Part shown: positions 1-8,113 of the stretch, one piece after another
How positions within the stretch are numbered: the stretch's first letter is position 1
Layout: each line of letters begins with the position of its first letter
Source of the DNA: Vibrio sp. LaRot3
Lineage (GTDB): Bacteria > Pseudomonadota > Gammaproteobacteria > Enterobacterales > Vibrionaceae
Direction: 5' to 3'
NCBI RefSeq assembly: GCF_027587025.1
Contig: NZ_JAPPTI010000001.1
Location: 930,001-994,000 of the forward strand
DNA length: 64,000 nucleotides
Notes under the pieces: model-generated
What the model saw: the letters and a program-made list of their open reading frames with translations, nothing else
What the model was told of the DNA's origin: nothing
The model's database searches: none
Program-made: the position numbers and the translations under genes

Positions 1-514
1 TGATGGCGAAGAGAAACAGCACCTGCAACAACAGGTCACTCAGTTAGGTCTAGTGGATAATGTTCATTTTGTTGGTGAGCAAAACAATGTCATCGGCTGG
101 CTGAAAGGCTGTGATGCCTTTGTCAGCGGTGCGCGTGAAGAAGCGTTTGGCCTAGCCATCGCCGAGGCTGGTTTAGCTGGTATTCCGATCATCGCGCCTT
201 TTGTCGGTGGCGTACCTGAATTCATCACTCACGCAAAAACTGGTTTTCTTTACTCCAATCATGGCTACATGAATATGATGAAAATGATGGCGACCGTCAT
301 TACTCATCCTGACCACTGCCAGCATATCGCGCGTCAAGGCCAGAACCACATCGAGCATAAACTATCGATACAACATTACGTCAGCGGTATTGAGCGCGTC
401 TATCAGCAGCTTATGGTTCAACAGCGTCAACCACCGGCGTTGAGCCACGTGTTTCGCCCTGTTCCAAAAGCGCTGAAGCGTATACAGAGAAACATTGGAG
501 GTCATCATGGTTAA
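1..514 (+). CDS. sypI: SypI-like glycosyltransferase family 4 (3' part)
   Basis: This is the C-terminal part of a GT4 (GT-B fold) glycosyltransferase; its reading frame is open to the left edge, so the gene begins before the window. The visible part has the nucleotide-sugar-binding half: a GDGEEK segment at the edge, NVHFVGEQNNV, then GAREEAFGLAIAEAGLAGIPIIAP, which holds the E-x7-E motif of retaining GT4 enzymes. It should transfer a sugar from a nucleotide donor to the lipid-linked repeat unit at the cytoplasmic face of the inner membrane. The next gene overlaps its 3' end by 8 nt, so the two are translationally coupled. The name rests on gene order matching the Vibrio fischeri syp cluster (GT, GT, flippase, polymerase, acetyltransferase, GT, Wzz-like, GT, GT2, sugar-phosphate transferase). 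The family is certain; the symbol is syntenic inference. Confidence 0.85.
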   Translation, partial: DGEEKQHLQQQVTQLGLVDNVHFVGEQNNVIGWLKGCDAFVSGAREEAFGLAIAEAGLAGIPIIAPFVGGVPEFITHAKTGFLYSNHGYMNMMKMMATVITHPDHCQHIARQGQNHIEHKLSIQHYVSGIERVYQQLMVQQRQPPALSHVFRPVPKALKRIQRNIGGHHG

Positions 515-1700
515 GCTACATCATCTGATCTTCGATCCTATCCCTTTCAAAGGGGGCTCAAAAATCGCAACCAGTGATGCTTTAAGCCAATGCAGCAATG
601 GTAAGGTCTCTTTTACGGTATTAACCGTTGACCCTAGCTACTGGTCTCAATCTGGTCTTGCGACACAGCATGAGGTTAGCATCGTCAAATTGAGTTCTAT
701 CTCTTGGTTAAATCGCCGCTATCAAGGCATAGGCTATTGGTTAAACCAAGCCTTATGTTGTGTGATGCTGTTGATTGCTATACTTCGCTCACCAAAGGTA
801 AACGGGTTTATTGGCGCCTCTGGCCCGGGTATAGACATGCCACTCTATCTCGTTAAGTGGTTGACCAACATTCCTGTTTTCCAATTTATACACGGTAATG
901 TTGCGCCTTCTCGTTCTATCGGTTGGTGTCTCACCAAAGCTGACAAGGTGTTCTACTTACCATCTACTAAATACAGTATTCGCTTGGCACTTCGAGCCTA
1001 CCTAGGTAAAACGCTGCGCTTGAGCGATGTTACGGCGATAGAAAACAGTTTTTTGACCAATAGAAACTTCATTCAATTCGTTAATGGGATCAGCATTGAC
1101 CGCTGGCCTAGTCAAAGCCACAGCCATTTTCCGGTTTGTTTTTGGGCCGCGTCACTTCTCAAATGGAAAGGCTTAGATCTACTAGTAAACGCGTTACGAT
1201 ATAGCCATCAAATTCAACCAATCGCGAGCCATATTTGCTTTATCAAACCACAAAATAGTGCGGTCGATGTATCTACTGCGCCTGTGGTACTTAAGCACAC
1301 CAAATGGCATCAAGACCCACCTAACCTCGATGAGATTCGCGCGCAATGTAATATTTTTATCTCAACCAGTCATAAAGAACCGTTCGGCTTATCGATATTG
1401 GAAGCACTTGCAGCAGGTATGTGTGTGGTGATCCCTCAAGATGGCAGCTATTGGGATGGAAAGCTCACCGATGGCGTTAATTGTGTTAAATACCAACCTC
1501 GCGATTTTCAGTCCCTTAGCCGCGCAATACTGACCATCTACAAAGACACAATTAAACTCAAAACCTTGCGGAGAAACGCGCTTGAGGTTGCCAAAGAGTA
1601 CAGAGCAGAAGCAACTTATAGCACTATAGCGTCATGGTTCGAGAACCCTAGCTCGGAAGCTGTGCTCCCTACCGTGTCTACCGTAAAGGATTCACAATGA
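507..1700 (+). CDS. sypJ: SypJ-like glycosyltransferase
   Basis: Predicted GT4-type glycosyltransferase of 397 residues. The ATG at 507 is chosen over an upstream TTG at 495 because GGAG (497-500) lies 6 nt before it. The N-terminal half holds GGSKIATSDAL, typical of an acceptor-binding GT-B domain. The C-terminal half has the donor-site signature ISTSHKEPFGLSILEALAAGMCVVIP, with the paired glutamates of GT4 enzymes. It probably adds one sugar of the Syp repeat unit on the undecaprenyl carrier. It overlaps the preceding gene by 8 nt and the following flippase by 4 nt (ATGA), consistent with one operon. The sugar and linkage cannot be told from sequence. Confidence 0.85.
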   Translation: MVKLHHLIFDPIPFKGGSKIATSDALSQCSNGKVSFTVLTVDPSYWSQSGLATQHEVSIVKLSSISWLNRRYQGIGYWLNQALCCVMLLIAILRSPKVNGFIGASGPGIDMPLYLVKWLTNIPVFQFIHGNVAPSRSIGWCLTKADKVFYLPSTKYSIRLALRAYLGKTLRLSDVTAIENSFLTNRNFIQFVNGISIDRWPSQSHSHFPVCFWAASLLKWKGLDLLVNALRYSHQIQPIASHICFIKPQNSAVDVSTAPVVLKHTKWHQDPPNLDEIRAQCNIFISTSHKEPFGLSILEALAAGMCVVIPQDGSYWDGKLTDGVNCVKYQPRDFQSLSRAILTIYKDTIKLKTLRRNALEVAKEYRAEATYSTIASWFENPSSEAVLPTVSTVKDSQ

Positions 1701-3214
1701 GTGTTTCGGTGGGTAACAGAGAAAAAGTGTCGCACCATGTCCAAACGCTCATTGGTGCGCTCAATACTAAGCGAAGTACATCATGGCTTATCAATAAGCG
1801 TGATGCGATAAAACCGTTTGAGCAAATGGCTTTGTATGGGCTGAGCTTAATCATGGTCAAGGGAGCTTCGTTTATTACCTTGCCGCTAATGACCCATTTT
1901 TTAAGCCCTGCCGATATCGGGCAGTTGGAATTGCTAGCGACCATGACGGTATTTTTCAGCTTATTAATTGGCGTAGCAATGCATGAAAATTTATATCGTT
2001 TCATCGCAACTCTAAAGCGAGACAAAGCACGAAAACAGCTAGCCAGTCAGCTTTACTACAGCACATTAATGCTTTCTCTTTCCCTGTGCTGCATGTTTGG
2101 GCTGTTGGCATACGCCGCTCTATCTTGGACGAGCTCGGTCATCTCGCCCGTTCAGCAAGCCTTACTCGGTTGGGTCGTCATGTATGAAAGCGCACTGGCT
2201 ATCAGCTTTGCATGGTTACGGTTACATAATAAGGCATGGCTGTTCTTTAAAGTCAGCGTTGTCACTACGCTACTTCAAGTGTCTCTGGTGGTCGCTAGCC
2301 TATATTTGCAACCCAATGTCACGACTATTTTTGCTATCGGCGTGTTTTGCTCCACCTGCCAATTTGTTTGGTTACATTGCCATAACCGCTTTAATTTGCA
2401 GCTTCTAAACTTTCAGCAACTACTCGGTATGCTCAAATACAGTGCGCCACTGATGGTTTCTGCGCTGATTGCCTTTGGTTTAAACGGTGGAGAACGCTGG
2501 GTTCTTGCCGCCCAATTTGATTTGGCGACACTTGGCGTTTACGCCATCGCCGCCAAGTTTGCCCTTGCATTAGGCATTGCATTACAACCTTTTCATATGT
2601 GGTGGATGCCAAAAAGATTTGAAATTTGGCGCTCAAATGGTGACAGTGTCACCACAACCAAAACCCAGTGGGGAATATTGCTTGCCTGCTCTCTCAGCCT
2701 TTTGGTGTCAGGCTTTAGCCAGTTCTTTATTCTATTTGCACTGCCGGAAGATTATAAGATGGCGGCCTCTCTCACAGCTATTGCTCTTATCGCAATGCTA
2801 TTCAAAGAACTCACCGAGCTCACTAATATAGGCATTCTAAAGTCGAAGCAAACACACACCTTATTGTTGGTTAATTTGCTCATTACCGGAATTACCTTTG
2901 CCCTGTTTTGGGCCCTATCTCTTGATACCATCTGGTACATGGTGTTGATCTTGGCCGGTTCACAGTTCGCTCGATTCTCTGTAATCACCATTTGCAGCCA
3001 ACGCCATGCGTATTTACCTTACCAATTCGCACCATTGGCTATGATCGTCGTGCTAACAACCTTTGCGCTACTGATGAACGCCTACATGGTTCAACCATTA
3101 TGGATGATGAGTGTCACCGCCAGTTGCTTCGGGGCAAGTGCGTTTATCGCTTATCGCTATCAACTTTTTAACAGCGATAAACACGTAAGGCAGAACATAG
3201 GGACAAGACCATGA
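1697..3214 (+). CDS. sypK: SypK-like polysaccharide repeat-unit flippase (Wzx family)
   Basis: A 505-residue polytopic membrane protein of the MOP/PST flippase type, with about 12 to 14 hydrophobic segments starting near residue 45. The early segment GASFITLPLMTHFLSPADIGQLELLATM is the usual Wzx-type start (first two helices with a short polar linker). It should move the lipid-linked Syp repeat unit from the cytoplasmic to the periplasmic face. Its first 40 residues are a soluble polar extension, longer than in most Wzx proteins. The start overlaps the stop of the previous gene (ATGA) and is preceded by an AAAGGA-like ribosome site. It is followed with a 4-nt overlap by the polymerase gene. 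Family assignment is firm; the sypK name follows gene order. Confidence 0.85.
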   Translation: MSVSVGNREKVSHHVQTLIGALNTKRSTSWLINKRDAIKPFEQMALYGLSLIMVKGASFITLPLMTHFLSPADIGQLELLATMTVFFSLLIGVAMHENLYRFIATLKRDKARKQLASQLYYSTLMLSLSLCCMFGLLAYAALSWTSSVISPVQQALLGWVVMYESALAISFAWLRLHNKAWLFFKVSVVTTLLQVSLVVASLYLQPNVTTIFAIGVFCSTCQFVWLHCHNRFNLQLLNFQQLLGMLKYSAPLMVSALIAFGLNGGERWVLAAQFDLATLGVYAIAAKFALALGIALQPFHMWWMPKRFEIWRSNGDSVTTTKTQWGILLACSLSLLVSGFSQFFILFALPEDYKMAASLTAIALIAMLFKELTELTNIGILKSKQTHTLLLVNLLITGITFALFWALSLDTIWYMVLILAGSQFARFSVITICSQRHAYLPYQFAPLAMIVVLTTFALLMNAYMVQPLWMMSVTASCFGASAFIAYRYQLFNSDKHVRQNIGTRP

Positions 3215-4623
3215 TCTCGCCTGTTGATTCAACCCACACACCCATTCCGCGACAAGCGAACAAACACGCGATTCTCATATTACTGATTTGCGCCTTTATC
3301 TCTTGCGCGTGGTTCATCGTTCCAAACCCTGTGGTGGTGGTCGCTCTCGCCCTGCTGCCTATTGGAGCTTTGTTTGTCATCAATCAAACCTTTTGGTTTG
3401 TGTCGCTATTTGTTTTGTTCTCTTTCTTTCGCATTCACGAGGCGTTTGCCCAGCTTTACTCGCTTAAGATTCCACTGTTACTTTCACTTGGCGCACTTGC
3501 TGGTCTATCGTGGCACATTTTGATTAGCCGTTCGCTCAAAGTGTATTGGCACGCGAGCCTAACGTGGATGGCGTTGTTTTGGTTGTTGGTCATTGTAGGG
3601 ATTCTCTTTGCTTCCAATCGAGGCATGGCAATCGCCAGTTTTAAAGGCATTTATTGGAAGATCATCGTGATGACTCTGGCCATTACGTGGCTTGTTAACA
3701 GCCAGATGATGGTTAAGCGCATGTCACTGATGATTGTTGTGACCGGCATCCTTATCTCATCCGTTGCGCTATTTAATTCCGTAAACGGGATAGGCTTGGT
3801 TGAAGGTTCACGCGTTACCATTGGCCGTGAACTTGGTTCAATGCTCGGTGACCCCAACGACCTCGCGTTAGTATTGATGTTCCCCCTCGCCTTTGCCATC
3901 AGCCTTACTATGACGAAACACATTGGTTTTGTTCGGATAATCGGATTGGTTTGTACCATAGCAGCCATGGCAGCAGTGATTGCCACCCAAAGCCGTGGCG
4001 GCTTGCTAGGTTCTCTGGCAGTATTTGGTATGTTTGGCCTTAAGTACATTCGATCAAAAGTACTCTTAGTGACGCTTGGCGTTGTCGCAGCTGGCCTTCT
4101 CTTTGCCATGGCGGGGATTTCTGACAGACAATCAGGCGGCGCCGCCGAAGAAGGAATAGACGCCTCTGCGATGGGACGGATCTATGCCTGGCAAGCGGCA
4201 TTTAAAATGGCACTCGAAAACCCATTTACCGGCGTGGGATTGGACAACTTCTACGTTAATTATTTCTATTATTCTCCGCACTGGGATGGGCTCAATCATG
4301 CGGTTCACAGTACTTGGTTTGGCGTACTCGCAGAAACAGGCTTTCTCGGCCTTACGGTCTTTATTGGCCTCATCATTTCGTTACTGCGCACCAGCCGCGC
4401 CACTATTTATCAACTGTCACTCAATCCAAATAACTACTCTCCTTACCTTCATGCCAATGTCTATGCCGTATATGCGGGCTTGATTGGTGTGATTGTGTCC
4501 GGCACTTTCCTCACCCAAGGCTTCAATTGGCCTCTTTACATCCTTGCAGCGCTTGCCATCTCCAGCGCTCACATTGTTCAAAACCATTCTCAAAATGAGA
4601 ATCAAATTAAACATGCTCAATAG
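3211..4623 (+). CDS. sypL: SypL-like O-antigen ligase/polymerase (Wzy-type)
   Basis: A 470-residue multi-pass protein of the Wzy_C/O-antigen ligase superfamily. It has around 11 to 12 membrane segments and a large periplasmic loop in the C-terminal half containing GVGLDNFYVNYFYYS and the NHAVHSTWFGVLAETGFLG stretch, the characteristic H-x-x-x region of WaaL/Wzy proteins. In a Wzx/Wzy system it would join repeat units into polymer in the periplasm. Start ATG at 3211 overlaps the flippase stop (ATGA). Its last codons carry the SypG-type box for the next transcription unit, so coding and regulatory information overlap here. Polymerase rather than ligase is inferred from position in the cluster. 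Confidence 0.83.
   Translation: MISPVDSTHTPIPRQANKHAILILLICAFISCAWFIVPNPVVVVALALLPIGALFVINQTFWFVSLFVLFSFFRIHEAFAQLYSLKIPLLLSLGALAGLSWHILISRSLKVYWHASLTWMALFWLLVIVGILFASNRGMAIASFKGIYWKIIVMTLAITWLVNSQMMVKRMSLMIVVTGILISSVALFNSVNGIGLVEGSRVTIGRELGSMLGDPNDLALVLMFPLAFAISLTMTKHIGFVRIIGLVCTIAAMAAVIATQSRGGLLGSLAVFGMFGLKYIRSKVLLVTLGVVAAGLLFAMAGISDRQSGGAAEEGIDASAMGRIYAWQAAFKMALENPFTGVGLDNFYVNYFYYSPHWDGLNHAVHSTWFGVLAETGFLGLTVFIGLIISLLRTSRATIYQLSLNPNNYSPYLHANVYAVYAGLIGVIVSGTFLTQGFNWPLYILAALAISSAHIVQNHSQNENQIKHAQ
4587..4601 (+). promoter_or_regulatory. SypG-type activator binding site upstream of sypM
   Basis: TTCTCAAAATGAGAA matches the Syp binding element published for Vibrio fischeri (TTCTCA, three free bases, then TG-A/C-D-W-N). 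It lies inside the 3' end of sypL, 60 nt before a -24-like element. The same box with the same 60-nt spacing occurs upstream of sypP at 7964-7978. SypG is a sigma-54-dependent response regulator encoded elsewhere. Confidence 0.75.
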
Positions 4624-4661
4624 CACTCAGTTAAGCACCTGAAATCATTGACTTATTAATA

Positions 4662-4677
4662 TGGCACGCAATATGAA
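4662..4677 (+). promoter_or_regulatory. Sigma-54 promoter-like element for sypM
   Basis: TGGCACG (4662-4668) is a perfect -24 half. The -12 half reads ATGAA where TTGCA is expected, so the normally invariant GC is GA. Placement 60 nt downstream of the SypG-type box and about 40 nt upstream of the sypM start supports function despite the weak -12. Confidence 0.55.
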
Positions 4678-4714
4678 ACAAAGTGGTTAGATTGGCTAAA
4701 TACGATAAGAGGCA

Positions 4715-5434
4715 ATGATGTCTGCAACTCAATTTAAGATATGGCTTCAAACCCACCCTAACCCAAGATTTCGCTCGCTATTTACTCTACTGAAACGAGT
4801 GCGTAGCGCCGGGCTGCCCACGCCTCAATGGCTCAACAAACTCATGTACTCGATCTACCAAATCGTGTCCATGTTCTGGCAGACGTTCCTACGGGTGGCG
4901 TTTTTCACCCCTACGTTCAAAGGCAGGCTCGCTCAGTTCGGCAGTGGTCTCTACCTATATGGCGGCATTCCATTGGTCACTGGGCCCCTTAGCATCAAAC
5001 TTGGCGACCATTGCAGAGTTTCTGGGCAAACCACCTTTAGCGGCCGAGTACAAACCGAACAACCGCGCTTAATCATTGGTAATAACGTCGACATCGGTTG
5101 GCAAAATACCATTGCAGTCGGCTCACAGGTCATCATTGAGGACAATGTTCGCATCGCCTCTGGCGCTTTTATTTTTGGTTATTCAGGTCATTCGCTAGAC
5201 GCGCAACTACGCGCAGAAGGCATGCCTGATGAAGAAAGTAACATCGGTGACATCCTCATTAAACGTGACGCTTGGCTTGGTACCAACGTTACCGTTCGCC
5301 CTAACGTCACCATCGGCCAAGGCACTATCGTTGCTGCGGGGAGTGTCGTCACCCGTGACTTACCGGATTTCGTGGTTGCAGCAGGCAACCCAGCTAAAGT
5401 CGTTCGCCAACTAAAGGAGCAAACTCATGCGTGA
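4715..5434 (+). CDS. sypM: SypM-like acyltransferase (left-handed beta-helix)
   Basis: A 239-residue acyltransferase of the hexapeptide-repeat (WbbJ/NodL/WcaF) family. Residues about 90 to 230 contain the repeating [LIV]-G-x4 hexads, such as LIIGNNVDIGWQNTIAVG, and the C-terminal IGQGTIVAAGSVVTRDLPDFVVAAGNPAKVV block that ends most O-acetyltransferases of this class. It likely O-acetylates a sugar of the Syp polymer or its precursor using acetyl-CoA. Two adjacent ATGs (4715, 4718) are possible; AAGAGG at 4707-4712 is better spaced for 4718. It starts a new transcription unit behind a SypG box and a sigma-54 element, and its end overlaps sypN by 8 nt. Confidence 0.85.
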   Translation: MMSATQFKIWLQTHPNPRFRSLFTLLKRVRSAGLPTPQWLNKLMYSIYQIVSMFWQTFLRVAFFTPTFKGRLAQFGSGLYLYGGIPLVTGPLSIKLGDHCRVSGQTTFSGRVQTEQPRLIIGNNVDIGWQNTIAVGSQVIIEDNVRIASGAFIFGYSGHSLDAQLRAEGMPDEESNIGDILIKRDAWLGTNVTVRPNVTIGQGTIVAAGSVVTRDLPDFVVAAGNPAKVVRQLKEQTHA

Positions 5435-6539
5435 TATGGTCGTTTTTGGAGAAGACTTTGGTGGTCTACCATCAAGCACTCAGCACTTGGTGAAATACCT
5501 AGCGAAAGACAGACAAGTAATATGGGTGAACTCTATCGGGCTGCGCCAACCTCGATTCAACTTACACGATTGCAAACGAGCCGCAAGCAAACTGCTAGGC
5601 CATGGTAAGCAAGGGTTTGACCGTTTTGAAGATACCCCCACTAACATCTCTGTGGTGAATTTGCGCACTATTCCTGCGCCGCAATCTGGCCTATCTAGAC
5701 AGATGGCCAAACAAATGATGCTTAGCCAACTAAAACCGATTTTAAAAAACCACAACATTCACAAACCGATTCTATGGTCATCCCTTCCGACCGCTGCGGA
5801 TTTAGTGGGTCATTTGGATGAGCACGCAGTGGTTTACTACTGTGGCGATGACTTCTCTGCCTTAAGCGGTGTAGACCATAATACGGTGGCGAGACACGAG
5901 GAAGAGCTGGTCAAAAAAGCCAATATCATCTTTGGCGCCAGTGAAAACCTATGTGCTAAGTTCCCCAATTGCAAAACCCAACTACTACCGCACGGCGTGG
6001 ATGTTGATCTATTCACCACTCCAACCCAACCTGCAAACGACTTACCTAAGTCAGGTAAACCCATTGCAGGTTTTTACGGCAGCCTATCAACATGGATTGA
6101 TTACGAGTTAATCCATTACGTCGCGATTAACTTGCCGAACTGGGAGTTCGTTTTTATTGGCCCTAATGAGCTAAATCATTACCCATTGCCACGTTTAGAC
6201 AACGTACATTACCTTGGCCCTAAACCGCACCATCAATTGCCAAGTTATAGCCAACACTGGCAAGCAAGCCTATTGCCTTTTAAAGCAAACAATCAGATAA
6301 ATGCCTGCAATCCCCTTAAATTGCTCGAGTACTTAGCGGTGGGAGCACCTGTCATTTCAACGCCGTTCCCTGCGCTACAACCCTACAGCAAGTACATTAA
6401 TATCGTTGAAACTGCACACGAAATGAGTGGCGCACTGAAACTCGCCACCTACGAGCCTCGACTCCCAAGTGACATTGTCACTCAAGACAGTTGGCAGTGT
6501 CGCGGTGAATTCGTTAAACGTATGTTGGACCAACTATGA
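5427..6539 (+). CDS. sypN: SypN-like glycosyltransferase
   Basis: A 370-residue GT-B-fold glycosyltransferase resembling TuaH-type enzymes. The start shows FGEDFGGLPSSTQHLVKYLA (sliding loop after strand 1). The middle has YYCGDDFSALSGVDH and LLPHGVDVDLF, the usual hinge before the donor domain. The C-terminal half has AGFYGSLSTWIDYELI and NPLKLLEYLAVGAPVISTPFPAL, with the Glu of the donor site. AAGGAG lies 5 to 6 nt before the ATG. It overlaps the previous gene by 8 nt and the next by 4 nt. It probably adds a Syp repeat-unit sugar; donor and acceptor are unknown. Confidence 0.82.
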   Translation: MRDMVVFGEDFGGLPSSTQHLVKYLAKDRQVIWVNSIGLRQPRFNLHDCKRAASKLLGHGKQGFDRFEDTPTNISVVNLRTIPAPQSGLSRQMAKQMMLSQLKPILKNHNIHKPILWSSLPTAADLVGHLDEHAVVYYCGDDFSALSGVDHNTVARHEEELVKKANIIFGASENLCAKFPNCKTQLLPHGVDVDLFTTPTQPANDLPKSGKPIAGFYGSLSTWIDYELIHYVAINLPNWEFVFIGPNELNHYPLPRLDNVHYLGPKPHHQLPSYSQHWQASLLPFKANNQINACNPLKLLEYLAVGAPVISTPFPALQPYSKYINIVETAHEMSGALKLATYEPRLPSDIVTQDSWQCRGEFVKRMLDQL

Positions 6540-7975
6540 ATGGGCTAACGTTAAGAATCATCACGCTGCTTAACGCGGCGTGGCGACAGCGTTATGTTAT
6601 CGTCATCCCCATCTTGGTTTTGCCTTTGGTGGGGCTGACTCTCGCAAAGCTGTCGCCAAAAACTTATGTGTCCCACACCAGTATGTTGGTGCAAGAAACC
6701 GCCAAAATGAATCCTTTTCTCGAAGATCTTGCGGTCTCTACCATGCTAAAAGAACGCTTAAATGCTCTAAGCACATTACTCAAAAGCCGACATATCTTGC
6801 GTGCCGTTGCCACCGAGCAAGGTTTAATTTCACCACAAAGCTCCCCACAAGACATTGAACGCATTATCGCACAGCTCTCAGCCAGTTTGTCGGTTTCCCA
6901 ACCCGGCAAAGATTTTCTGAAGATACAACTTACGTCTGATGACCCGAGTAATATGAAAGCGTTACTTGCTTCTATCAGTGATCATTTCATTGAACAGTTG
7001 CTCGCACCAGAGCGCTCGTCAATTCGTGACTCTAGTGAGTTCCTGACCGTACATATCAACAAGCGACGTGAAGAACTCGACATTGCCGAGGCCGAACTGG
7101 CCAATTTCAGAAACCGTAACCTCGCCGTTACCCCCGAGATGCAAAACCAAGCCCTGACACAACTTGCGAGTTTAAAACAAAGCTTAGCGGAGAAAGAAGC
7201 TGAGCTTGCCGGCGTGGAGAAAAGCTTAGGTTCTTTAGATCAGCAACTTTCTAAAACCAATCCGGTAATCGGGAAAATTGAAGATCAAATCATCGATATT
7301 CGTAGTTCGCTCACGTTGCTACAAGCCAAATACACCGACAGCCATAGCGCGGTTCAAGCCAAGCAAAGAGAACTGACCCGTTTAGAGAACGAACGCAGCC
7401 GACTGCTCGAAGTCGAGCAACCCAATATCTCAAGCGGTCAATTGTGGGACATTGCCAGTAGCAACACCCTTTCTAACATCAACGAAGTTCAACCATTGTT
7501 AGTGACCCAGCTACACAGTTTACAACTGGTGCGTGGACGATTTGAATCTTTGACTGAGGAGACCAAAAGCTTGCGCTCCATGATTCAAGAGTTAGAACAA
7601 AAAGCGCAGCGCTTTGGTGATACCGCGAAAGAAATGCATCAACTGGCGCGAGAAGTGAAGATCAAACGTCAGCTCTACGATCAACTGATTGAGCGTTACG
7701 AAATGGCGCAGCTAACCGGCTCTTTGGGGCAATTTGAAGAAAACAAGCGAATCAAGATCATCGACGTTCCCTATACGCCCGGTGCGCCGGCCAATTTACC
7801 GACCATTCTTTACGTTTTAGCAGGCTTAGTCGCTGGTATTGCCTTAGGTATTGGCGTTGCCATCTTGCTTGAACTTTTTGATACCAGTATTCGCCGACCT
7901 GAGCAAATCGTCGAGATTCTTAATGCTCCGGTCATAACATCTATTCCGCGAATCTCAACTCGCTTCTCAAAATGA
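6536..7975 (+). CDS. sypO: SypO-like polysaccharide co-polymerase (Wzz/chain-length determinant)
   Basis: A 479-residue inner-membrane polysaccharide co-polymerase. One membrane segment lies near residues 20 to 40 and a second near 420 to 445. Between them is a long periplasmic, heavily alpha-helical/coiled-coil region (for example LASLKQSLAEKEAELAGVEK), then a segment ending FEENKRIKIIDVPYTPGAPANLP, the Pro/Gly-rich motif before the second helix in Wzz proteins. There is no C-terminal Walker-A tyrosine kinase domain, so it is PCP-1/2a without a fused BY-kinase. It should set chain length and link polymerisation to export. The stop codon TGA lies within the SypG-type box for sypP. Confidence 0.87.
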   Translation: MNGLTLRIITLLNAAWRQRYVIVIPILVLPLVGLTLAKLSPKTYVSHTSMLVQETAKMNPFLEDLAVSTMLKERLNALSTLLKSRHILRAVATEQGLISPQSSPQDIERIIAQLSASLSVSQPGKDFLKIQLTSDDPSNMKALLASISDHFIEQLLAPERSSIRDSSEFLTVHINKRREELDIAEAELANFRNRNLAVTPEMQNQALTQLASLKQSLAEKEAELAGVEKSLGSLDQQLSKTNPVIGKIEDQIIDIRSSLTLLQAKYTDSHSAVQAKQRELTRLENERSRLLEVEQPNISSGQLWDIASSNTLSNINEVQPLLVTQLHSLQLVRGRFESLTEETKSLRSMIQELEQKAQRFGDTAKEMHQLAREVKIKRQLYDQLIERYEMAQLTGSLGQFEENKRIKIIDVPYTPGAPANLPTILYVLAGLVAGIALGIGVAILLELFDTSIRRPEQIVEILNAPVITSIPRISTRFSK

Positions 7976-7978
7976 AAA
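7964..7978 (+). promoter_or_regulatory. SypG-type activator binding site upstream of sypP
   Basis: TTCTCAAAATGAAAA fits the Syp binding element consensus at every defined position. It covers the stop codon of sypO and sits 60 nt before the sigma-54 -24 element, the same arrangement as upstream of sypM. Confidence 0.75.
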
Positions 7979-8037
7979 ATGACTCAGAAAACAGAGCAAC
8001 ACCGAGTTAAGCAATTGAAATGAAAAATAAATTTTCT

Positions 8038-8053
8038 TGGCACATGTTCTGCA
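8038..8053 (+). promoter_or_regulatory. Sigma-54 promoter for sypP
   Basis: TGGCACATGTTCTGCA: -24 GG and -12 GC are exactly 10 nt apart, and TGGCAC is a perfect -24 half. The -12 half CTGCA differs from TTGCA at one base. It lies about 60 nt before the sypP ATG. Confidence 0.75.
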
Positions 8054-8113
8054 ACTCTATGTTTTAACGTTCAAACCCAATGCTGGTTGCGATTTAAATT
8101 CTAGGTGAGCAAT

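Noticed and set aside
2097..2408. Open frame of 103 codons inside the sypK coding sequence
   Set aside because: Out-of-frame shadow of a clear flippase gene with no ribosome site.
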